A stretch of 11,390 bases of DNA, taken from contig JBMTVT010000067.1 of the NCBI GenBank assembly GCA_049451635.1, positions 1 through 11,390 of the forward strand, read 5' to 3'. Position numbers and translations under genes: made by a program. The DNA is from JBMTVT01 sp049451635. Its GTDB lineage: Bacteria > Bacteroidota > Bacteroidia > Flavobacteriales > Flavobacteriaceae. The notes beneath the pieces were generated by a model, which made no database searches, was not told where the DNA came from, and saw nothing but the letters and a program-made list of their open reading frames with translations. Positions 5,720 through 11,390 of the stretch are shown here, piece by piece (the first letter of the stretch is position 1; each line of letters starts with the position of its first letter).

Positions 5720-6504
5720 TGAACATACTAGACAAAATAACATTAGATAAACGCAAAGAGGTTGAACTAAGAAAAAGTTTGATTCCTGTTTCTCAGCTAG
5801 AACATTCCGCTTTGTTTGAAAGACAAACTATATCGCTTGCTAATAAATTGCGAAACAGCAAATCGGGAATTATTGCCGAACATAAACGTCGTTCCCCATC
5901 TAAATCTATTATCAACAATGGTTTAAGTGTTCAAGATGTAGCAAAAGGTTATGAAGATGCAGGTGTTTGCGGTATGTCGGTTTTAACTGATGGAAAATAT
6001 TTTGGAGGTTCTTTAGACGATTTACTTACGTCAAGAGCCAGTTGTGATTTGCCTTTGCTGCGAAAAGAATTCATCATTGACGAATATCAAATATTAGAAG
6101 CCAAAGCTTATGGCGCAGATGTTATTTTGCTAATAGCTGCCATTTTATCCCGAGATGAAATCAAGCTATTCTCAGAGTTTGCTAAAAGCTTAAATTTAGA
6201 TGTGCTATTGGAAGTACATAACGAAGAAGAGCTGCACAAATCCATCATGCCCAGTTTGGATATGCTCGGAGTAAATAATAGAAATCTAAAAACTTTTGAT
6301 GTTAGCTTAGAAACTAGTAAGTCTCTAAGCGCTTTAATTCCTAATGAGTTTGTAAAAGTATCTGAAAGTGGTATAAGTAACATTGAAGCCATTAAGGAAT
6401 TACAACCTTTTGGTTATCAAGGATTTTTGATAGGTGAAAATTTTATGAAAACCGACAACCCTGGAGCAAGTGCAACGAATTTTATCAAGGCATTAGAAGA
6501 ATGA
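5719..6504 (+). CDS. trpC: Indole-3-glycerol phosphate synthase
   Basis: Closes the indole ring by converting carboxyphenylamino-deoxyribulose phosphate to indole-3-glycerol phosphate. The 261 residues form a (beta/alpha)8 barrel with all family catalytic positions visible: AEHKRRSPSK (Glu54, Lys56), LRKEF (Lys116), LLEVHNEEEL (Glu165), GVNNRNL (Asn186) and VSESGIS (Glu216, Ser217), then the phosphate-binding GFLIGENFM at the end. The His between Glu54 and Lys56 replaces the more usual Ile or Phe and is probably harmless. Its ATG shares one base with the trpD stop (TAATG) and its stop overlaps the trpF start (ATGA), so translation of trpD, trpC and trpF is likely coupled. Unlike in Escherichia coli it is not fused to TrpF. 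No Trp residues are present. Confidence 0.97.
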   Translation: MNILDKITLDKRKEVELRKSLIPVSQLEHSALFERQTISLANKLRNSKSGIIAEHKRRSPSKSIINNGLSVQDVAKGYEDAGVCGMSVLTDGKYFGGSLDDLLTSRASCDLPLLRKEFIIDEYQILEAKAYGADVILLIAAILSRDEIKLFSEFAKSLNLDVLLEVHNEEELHKSIMPSLDMLGVNNRNLKTFDVSLETSKSLSALIPNEFVKVSESGISNIEAIKELQPFGYQGFLIGENFMKTDNPGASATNFIKALEE

Positions 6505-7142
6505 AACTGAAAGTTTGCGGTATGAAATATCCAGATAACATTGAACAAGTTGCAGCATTGCAACCCAATTATCTTGGGTTTATATTTTATGAAAAATCAG
6601 CAAGAAATTTTGATTTACAATACATTCCAGAAATTTCAATGTCAATAAAAAAAGTTGGTGTTTTTGTTGATTCAAGTCTTGACTTTGTTCTAGAAAAAAT
6701 AGAAAAATACAATTTAGATGCCGTTCAACTTCATGGTGAAGAATCACCTGAATTTTGTAGCGCTTTGAATGGTAAAAATATAGAGGTTATAAAAGTATTT
6801 TCAATAAAAGACGAATTCAATTTTGAGGTTCTAAAACAGTATGAAGAAATGTGTGATTACTTCCTTTTCGATACCAAAGGAAAATTACCTGGCGGAAATG
6901 GTTACATATTCAATTGGGATGTTTTAAAAAATTATCCATCAACAAAACCATTCTTCTTAAGTGGCGGAATCGGAATTGATGAAGTTGAAAAAATAAAAGC
7001 ATTTCAAAACAGTAAGGCTTCAAAACATTGCTATGCTTTAGATGTAAATAGCAAGTTTGAAATTGAGCCCGGATTAAAAAATATAGAATTACTTAAAGAG
7101 TTTAAACAAAATGTCATTATGGGGAAAGAAACGACGAAATAA
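6501..7142 (+). CDS. trpF: Phosphoribosylanthranilate isomerase
   Basis: Catalyses the Amadori rearrangement of phosphoribosylanthranilate, between TrpD and TrpC. The barrel enzyme has the catalytic base Cys6 in KVCGM, LGFIFYEKSAR (25-35), VGVFVD (52-57), AVQLHGEES (74-82), the catalytic acid Asp124 in LFDTKG, PGGNG (130-134), FFLSGGIG (151-158) and the phosphate site DVNSKFEIEPGLKN (181-194). At 213 residues it is of normal size. The last nine residues (VIMGKETTK, 205-213) and the stop codon are encoded by the left arm of the inverted-repeat element at 7112-7187, so the original C-terminus has been replaced. These residues lie beyond the last conserved helix, and activity is probably kept. 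The start overlaps the trpC stop by four bases. Confidence 0.95.
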   Translation: MKLKVCGMKYPDNIEQVAALQPNYLGFIFYEKSARNFDLQYIPEISMSIKKVGVFVDSSLDFVLEKIEKYNLDAVQLHGEESPEFCSALNGKNIEVIKVFSIKDEFNFEVLKQYEEMCDYFLFDTKGKLPGGNGYIFNWDVLKNYPSTKPFFLSGGIGIDEVEKIKAFQNSKASKHCYALDVNSKFEIEPGLKNIELLKEFKQNVIMGKETTK

Positions 7143-7187
7143 TCTTTTTATAATGAAACAGATTGGTTCACTTTGTTCACAATGACA
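7112..7187. repeat. 76-bp REP-like imperfect inverted repeat between trpF and trpB
   Basis: The left arm (7112-7145) begins TGTCATT and ends AATCT. The right arm (7160-7187) begins AGATT and ends AATGACA, the exact reverse complements. Between these ends the arms share AAAG/CTTT and GAA/TTC blocks, with about seven unpaired bases in the left arm and a 14-base loop (7146-7159); around 20 pairs can form. The pattern GTCATT...GACGAA..AATCT strongly resembles the dispersed intergenic GTCATTnCGA...GCAATCT palindromes common in many bacterial genomes, Flavobacteriia included; that similarity is from memory. It covers the 3' end of trpF and most of the gap before trpB, and may affect mRNA stability there. 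Confidence 0.7.
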
Positions 7188-7201
7188 ACAATAAATATGA
7201 T

Positions 7202-8383
7202 ATGAATTACAACGTAAACGAAAAAGGTTATTATGGTGAATTTGGAGGGGCTTTCATTCCAGAAATGCTATATCCAAATGTTGAGGAATTATGCCTAAAT
7301 TATTTAAAGGTCATGGCTGAACCCGACTTTAAAAAAGAGTTCGACCAACTTTTAAAAGATTATGTCGGGCGTCCTTCCCCCCTCTATTTTGCAAAACGTC
7401 TTTCGGAAAAATACAACACCAAAATTTATTTAAAACGCGAAGACCTAAACCATACCGGAGCCCATAAAATCAACAATACCATTGGGCAAATCTTGATGGC
7501 CAAGCGTTTGGGGAAAACTAGAATTATTGCCGAAACAGGTGCTGGTCAACATGGTGTTGCAACCGCTACGGTTTGTGCTTTAATGGGCTTAGAATGCATT
7601 GTTTATATGGGCGAAATTGACATAGCACGTCAAGCACCTAACGTGGCCAGAATGAAAATGTTGGGTGCAACAGTTATTCCAGCACTATCTGGTAGTCGTA
7701 CTTTAAAAGATGCTACCAACGAAGCAATTCGAGATTGGATCAATAATCCCGTAAACACCCATTATATTATTGGTTCAGCTATTGGGCCACATCCATATCC
7801 TGATATGGTTACGCGTTTTCAATCGGTGATTTCAGAAGAAATTAAATGGCAATTAAAAGAACAAGAAGGCAGAGAAAATCCTGATTATGTAGTTGCTTGT
7901 ATTGGGGGTGGCAGTAATGCTGCGGGTACATACTATCATTATTTACATGAGGAAGATGTGAACATTATTGCCGTTGAAGCAGCTGGTTTGGGTGTCGATT
8001 CTGGCGAAAGTGCCGCGACTTCAGTTTTAGGAAAGGAAGGTATTATTCACGGTTGCAAGACCATGTTGATGCAAACTCAAGATGGACAAATTACTGAACC
8101 TTATTCTATTTCAGCTGGCTTGGATTATCCTGGTGTAGGCCCTATGCATGCCCATTTATGTAAAACAGGACGTGCCGAATTTATGGCAATTACCGATGAT
8201 GACGCGATGAATGCCGGTTTAGAATTGTGTAAACTTGAAGGCATTATTCCAGCCATTGAAAGCTCGCATGCCTTGGCTATTTTTGAGCAAAGAACTTTCA
8301 AACCTGATGATATAATAGTAGTGAGTTTATCAGGAAGGGGCGACAAAGATTTGAATAATTATATTGAATATTTTAAGATATAA
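7202..8383 (+). CDS. trpB: Tryptophan synthase beta chain
   Basis: PLP enzyme that joins indole, channelled from TrpA, with serine to give tryptophan. The 393-residue form starting at the ATG at 7202 begins MNYNVNEKGYYGEFGGAF, the usual family N-terminus. A longer frame from a TTG at 7163 would add 13 residues encoded by the repeat element and is rejected. Key features are REDLNHTGAHKINN with the PLP lysine Lys89, AETGAGQHGVA with Glu111, the glycine loop GGGSNAAG that holds the PLP phosphate, the SGLDYPGVGP-like stretch SAGLDYPGVGP, and HALAIFEQ and SLSGRGDKD near the end. This is the TrpB1 type that pairs with TrpA, rather than the TrpB2 type. The 59-base gap from trpF is the widest between genes of the operon; trpA follows after three bases. 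Confidence 0.97.
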   Translation: MNYNVNEKGYYGEFGGAFIPEMLYPNVEELCLNYLKVMAEPDFKKEFDQLLKDYVGRPSPLYFAKRLSEKYNTKIYLKREDLNHTGAHKINNTIGQILMAKRLGKTRIIAETGAGQHGVATATVCALMGLECIVYMGEIDIARQAPNVARMKMLGATVIPALSGSRTLKDATNEAIRDWINNPVNTHYIIGSAIGPHPYPDMVTRFQSVISEEIKWQLKEQEGRENPDYVVACIGGGSNAAGTYYHYLHEEDVNIIAVEAAGLGVDSGESAATSVLGKEGIIHGCKTMLMQTQDGQITEPYSISAGLDYPGVGPMHAHLCKTGRAEFMAITDDDAMNAGLELCKLEGIIPAIESSHALAIFEQRTFKPDDIIVVSLSGRGDKDLNNYIEYFKI

Positions 8384-8386
8384 ATT

Positions 8387-9151
8387 GTGAATAGAATTAA
8401 TAAAAAATTATCAGAAGAAAAAAAGCTTCTTTCCATCTATTTTACAGCAGGTTACCCTAGTCTAAACGATACAGCATCCATCATTCAAAGCCTTGAAAAA
8501 AGTGGTGTTGACATGATAGAAATTGGGCTGCCTTTTAGTGATCCTTTAGCAGATGGTCCAACCATTCAAGACAGCTCTACCAAAGCTTTAAAAAACGGTA
8601 TGACCACTGAAATTCTTTTCAACCAACTTAAGGACATCAGAGAAACGGTGAATATCCCGCTAATTATTATGGGTTATTTTAATCCTATGTTTCAATATGG
8701 CGTAGAAGCGTTTTGTAAAAAATGTAGCGATATTGGTATTGACGGATTGATTATTCCAGATTTACCTGTTGATGTTTATCATGAAGAGTATCAAACAATT
8801 TTTGAAAAATATGGCTTGATTAATGTCTTCTTAATAACCCCTCAAACCAGTGATGAGCGCATTAAGTATATTGATTCTATCTCTAACGGATTTATATATA
8901 TGGTGAGTAGCGCTAGTACAACTGGTGCAAAATCTGGTTTTGGTGATGAACAAACTGAATACTTTAAGCGTATTGATAAAATGAATCTTAAAAACCCTCA
9001 AATTATTGGTTTTGGCATCAGTAACAATGAAACATTTACACAAGCTACACAATATGCCAAAGGCGCCATTATAGGAAGTGCTTTTGTAAAGCATGTTAAA
9101 AACGAAGGCATTAAAACTATTGATAAATTTGTTAATTCTATTTTAGATTGA
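8387..9151 (+). CDS. trpA: Tryptophan synthase alpha chain
   Basis: Cleaves indole-3-glycerol phosphate to indole and glyceraldehyde 3-phosphate within the alpha2-beta2 tryptophan synthase complex. The 254-residue barrel shows YFTAGYPSLNDT (18-29), the catalytic pair Glu45 in IEIGLPFSDPLADGP and Asp56 in the same motif (equivalent to Glu49 and Asp60 of Escherichia coli), GYFNPMFQYG, IIPDLPVD, the STTG segment of SSASTTGAKSGFG, and GFGISN and IIGSAFVKH, which bind phosphate. The start is GTG at 8387: it gives the expected N-terminus MNRINKKL, and no in-frame ATG occurs upstream after the trpB stop. The three-base gap to trpB fits coupled translation of the two subunits. The stop overlaps the start of the next small gene. 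It contains no Trp. Confidence 0.96.
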   Translation: MNRINKKLSEEKKLLSIYFTAGYPSLNDTASIIQSLEKSGVDMIEIGLPFSDPLADGPTIQDSSTKALKNGMTTEILFNQLKDIRETVNIPLIIMGYFNPMFQYGVEAFCKKCSDIGIDGLIIPDLPVDVYHEEYQTIFEKYGLINVFLITPQTSDERIKYIDSISNGFIYMVSSASTTGAKSGFGDEQTEYFKRIDKMNLKNPQIIGFGISNNETFTQATQYAKGAIIGSAFVKHVKNEGIKTIDKFVNSILD

Positions 9152-9363
9152 AATTTTTCAATAATTTTAAAATAATCATTTTACTATGCCTCACTTTGGG
9201 GCTTGCCCCTTTTTTTACAGAACCTCATATTTGGGGTAAAATTAAATGGATTGCTGGTGGTGCAAAAGGCATGCAACTTATAGATTGGTTTGATGTAGTT
9301 TTGCATGGTTTTCCATTTGTTTTATTAATAATTGCACTTTTCTTAAAACTGACCAAAAAGTAA
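9148..9363 (+). CDS. Small two-helix membrane protein of the trp operon
   Basis: A 71-residue protein of unknown function. Hydrophobic stretches at about 8-24 (IIILLCLTLGLAPFF) and 52-67 (HGFPFVLLIIALFLKL) suggest two membrane helices joined by a loop with EPHIWGKIKWIAGGAKGM and DWFD. The loop contains all three Trp residues plus several Gly, and looks conserved in style; I recall similar short proteins in flavobacterial genomes, sometimes labelled only as hypothetical, but cannot name a family. The start is a TTG at 9148 that overlaps the trpA stop (TTGA); the next in-frame ATG (at 9270) would delete the first helix. It ends one base before trmL, so it belongs to the same transcript. Its place suggests regulation with the trp genes, not necessarily a role in tryptophan synthesis. 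Confidence 0.75.
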   Translation: MKFFNNFKIIILLCLTLGLAPFFTEPHIWGKIKWIAGGAKGMQLIDWFDVVLHGFPFVLLIIALFLKLTKK

Positions 9364-9364
9364 A

Positions 9365-9820
9365 ATGCCTTTAAATATTGTTTTAATAGAGCCTGAAATA
9401 CCTAATAACACTGGCAATGTTGGTCGGTTGGCATTAGCTTCAGGTTCTAATCTGCATTTGGTAAAACCTTTTGGTTTTGAAATTAACGATACTCGACTTA
9501 AACGTGCCGGATTAGATTATTGGCAACATTTACAAATTACTTACTATGAAAGTATAGATGATTTTTTTAGAATAAATCGAGACAAAAAAATGGCTTTCTT
9601 ATCTAGCCATGGCAACAAAAACTATTGGGATATTCCTTTTGAAAATAATCTATTTTTAATATTTGGAAAAGAATCCGTTGGGTTGCCAAAATCATTGATT
9701 TCAGCTCAAAAAGAAAACCTTTTTAAAATTGCTCTTTACAGCAACCATGTACGGAGCTTAAATTTATCAAATGCAGTAAGCATTGTAATTTATGAAGGCC
9801 TAAGACAATTACATATTTAA
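9365..9820 (+). CDS. trmL: tRNA (cytidine/uridine-34-2'-O)-methyltransferase, TrmL type
   Basis: SPOUT-class methyltransferase of 151 residues, the compact single-domain size of TrmL (YibK). Signatures in order are EPEIPNNTGNVGRL (9-22), HLVKPFGF (31-38), RAGLDYW (47-53), FGKESVGLP (100-108) and VRSLNLSNAVSIVIYEGLRQ (129-148); the last two form the knotted SAM-binding site. TrmL in Escherichia coli methylates the ribose of the wobble base in two tRNA-Leu species; targets here are unproven. The ATG at 9365 follows the preceding stop by one base, so it is apparently the last gene of the trp transcript. Its stop codon overlaps that of the convergent transporter gene by four bases, leaving no room for a terminator. 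Confidence 0.93.
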   Translation: MPLNIVLIEPEIPNNTGNVGRLALASGSNLHLVKPFGFEINDTRLKRAGLDYWQHLQITYYESIDDFFRINRDKKMAFLSSHGNKNYWDIPFENNLFLIFGKESVGLPKSLISAQKENLFKIALYSNHVRSLNLSNAVSIVIYEGLRQLHI

Positions 9821-11313
9821 ATATACACAGAAACTGTCATAAACAACATGGTAACTATGGTTAGAATAATTACCAAGGGTATTACAAATTTCAACCACTT
9901 GTTAAATCCTACTTTTACTATGGCCAACGAGGCTAAAATCAACCCTGTTGGATTAATAAAATTGAATAAACCCATACCAAATTGATAAGCATTAACAACC
10001 ACTTCCCTACCCACACCAACACCATCGGCCAAAGGAGACATAATAGGCATTGTTAACACCGCCATTCCTGATGAAGATGGAATAAAAAAAGATAAAAAAG
10101 CATAGACAAAAGTCATAGCATTAGCAAATAATCCTTTGTGCATGCCATTCGTTAAATTACTAGAATAATAAAGCAATGTATCACTAATTAGCCCTTCATC
10201 CATTAAAATTGTTACACCTCTTGCAATACCAATAATAAAAGCAACACCCAATAAATCTCCAGCTCCTTTCACAAAAGTATTAACTAGTTTGGTTTCATTC
10301 ATCCATATAATGATCCCTATTAAAACGGTACCTACAAAAAATGTAGCTGTCATTTCTTCAAACCACCAACCCTCTATTGATACACCATAAACCATAACAA
10401 CAAAGCAAAGCGTGAATACTAATAAAACTAATTTTAAACGAGATGTTAATTTTAAATTAGTATCTGAATTTATCATTGAAAACATGTTTTCAATAGCCTC
10501 TTTTTGGTCATAAATTATAGACTTAGAAGCATTATTTTTAACGCTCTCAGCATACCTAATAATATAAACAATACATATAGCAGTACAAATTACCAACATT
10601 AATATACGCCCATAAAGTCCAGTTGTCCAGTTTATTCCAGCAGAATCTGAAGCGATTATGACACTAAATGGATTGATAGTGGAAACCATAGTTCCTATTG
10701 AAGAACCTATATAAATTGATGCCAACCCAACTATGGCATCGTACTTTGCCGCTAAAAATACAGGAATTAATATGGGATAAAAAGCAATCGTCTCTTCTGC
10801 CAACCCAAAAGTAGTACCTCCTGCTGCAATTAAAAGTGTTACAATAATTATGAGTATAAATTCCCTCCCTTCTAGTTTTTTTGACAACCAAGAAATTCCA
10901 CCCTCAAAAGCCCCAGAACTGTTTACAATACCAATAAGCCCACCTATAAAAAGCACCAAAATAATAATATCTGACGCTTGTATTATTCCCTTAACTGGCG
11001 ACATTATAAACGCTTTCAACCCTTGAGGATTTGCTTCAACCTTTTCATAAGTATTTGGTATGCTAATGGGTTTCCAAATATCACCATTGGTAAACTTTTC
11101 CAAGGGTATTTTTATATTAAGTTTATCCAATGATGCTTGGGAAGCTTCAATTTGAATTGACTTACCTTGGCTGATAGTTGTAAACATGTTGCTTTCCTTG
11201 TCATAGGCTAACGTATCAAACTTACCGGAAGGAATTACCCAAGTTAACAAAGCTACCAAACCAGCAATAATTAACAATACTGTTTGTGCCGATGGGAATT
11301 TTAATTTTTTCAT
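9817..11313 (-). CDS. YfcC-family membrane transporter
   Basis: A 498-residue polytopic membrane protein of the YfcC/DcuC-like branch of the ion transporter superfamily. After a first helix (about 10-28, TVLLIIAGLVALLTWVIP) comes a polar, probably external stretch (30-100), then two similar halves of about five or six helices separated by a charged loop (255-290). Each half has a conserved reentrant-type motif: GGTTFGLAEE (165-174) with TINPFS (212-217), and FFIPSSSGMA (409-418) with INPTGL (453-458). The repeated N-P motifs fit the inverted-repeat architecture of this superfamily. Proposed substrates for the family are carboxylates, amino acids or peptides driven by ions; none can be assigned here. 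The ATG at 11311-11313 gives a sensible N-terminus. It converges on the trp operon. Confidence 0.85.
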   Translation of the reverse strand: MKKLKFPSAQTVLLIIAGLVALLTWVIPSGKFDTLAYDKESNMFTTISQGKSIQIEASQASLDKLNIKIPLEKFTNGDIWKPISIPNTYEKVEANPQGLKAFIMSPVKGIIQASDIIILVLFIGGLIGIVNSSGAFEGGISWLSKKLEGREFILIIIVTLLIAAGGTTFGLAEETIAFYPILIPVFLAAKYDAIVGLASIYIGSSIGTMVSTINPFSVIIASDSAGINWTTGLYGRILMLVICTAICIVYIIRYAESVKNNASKSIIYDQKEAIENMFSMINSDTNLKLTSRLKLVLLVFTLCFVVMVYGVSIEGWWFEEMTATFFVGTVLIGIIIWMNETKLVNTFVKGAGDLLGVAFIIGIARGVTILMDEGLISDTLLYYSSNLTNGMHKGLFANAMTFVYAFLSFFIPSSSGMAVLTMPIMSPLADGVGVGREVVVNAYQFGMGLFNFINPTGLILASLAIVKVGFNKWLKFVIPLVIILTIVTMLFMTVSVYI

Positions 11314-11390
11314 GATTTAGCTTTAAAAATTTTCTGATTATCCGTTTATTGTCATAATCCTGTAATGTTAGCAATTACAAGCCTATCGAA
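11314..11390 (-). promoter_or_regulatory. Upstream region of the transporter gene, promoter uncertain
   Basis: On the minus strand TAGGCTTG (11378-11385) is one base away from TAnnTTTG and lies about 65 bases before the start codon; its -33 partner would fall outside the window. No other motif or coding sequence is visible. Confidence 0.2.

Noticed and set aside
7153..7185. Ten-codon frame upstream of trpB (ATG at 7153)
   Set aside because: It lies within the repeat loop and right arm, has no regulatory codon run and no terminator follows, so there is no sign of a second leader peptide.
7163..7201. TTG-initiated 13-residue N-terminal extension of TrpB
   Set aside because: The extra codons come mostly from the right arm of the inverted repeat, and the family N-terminus begins at the ATG at 7202.
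10664..10891. Minus-strand 75-residue frame in the transporter region
   Set aside because: It is an alternative frame within the transporter gene on the same strand, with no membrane or domain pattern of its own.

Overview
The window looks like chromosome of a marine-type Flavobacteriaceae bacterium (phylum Bacteroidota). The DNA is AT-rich, several intergenic regions carry the Bacteroidota promoter form TTG-N(17-21)-TAnnTTTG, genes lack clear Shine-Dalgarno sites, and the TrpB, TrpA and thioredoxin-like proteins read like flavobacterial family members. Genus cannot be fixed from the sequence.

Layout. Positions 1-339 hold no recognisable gene: an imperfect tandem repeat that might be the edge of a mobile element, one candidate promoter, and a strong hairpin terminator serving the gene to its right. 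Positions 340-2456 are four minus-strand genes: a small membrane-anchored coiled-coil protein, a single-domain rhodanese, and a two-gene unit of exported thiol-disulfide proteins (a secreted redoxin and a TlpA-like lipoprotein). Clear terminators follow the first gene and the redoxin.

Positions 2532-9820 are one compact plus-strand operon: promoter, tryptophan leader peptide with three consecutive Trp codons, intrinsic terminator (attenuator), then trpE-trpG-trpD-trpC-trpF-trpB-trpA, a 71-residue two-helix membrane protein, and a TrmL-type tRNA methyltransferase. All seven tryptophan enzymes are separate and their key residues are present. Together they convert chorismate to tryptophan. Control appears to be double: feedback on TrpE (LLES and NPSPY motifs) and transcription attenuation through the leader. 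The only larger gap in the operon, trpF-trpB, is filled by a 76-bp imperfect inverted repeat that also encodes the last nine residues and stop codon of TrpF.

Positions 9817-11313 (minus strand) encode a YfcC-type membrane transporter whose stop codon overlaps that of trmL. The last 77 bases are its upstream region.

The most interesting parts are the trp attenuator (its predicted antiterminator pairs mostly with the terminator loop), the repeat that became the TrpF C-terminus, and the unexplained Trp-containing small membrane protein plus TrmL at the operon end. No defence system, CRISPR array, rRNA or tRNA was seen.
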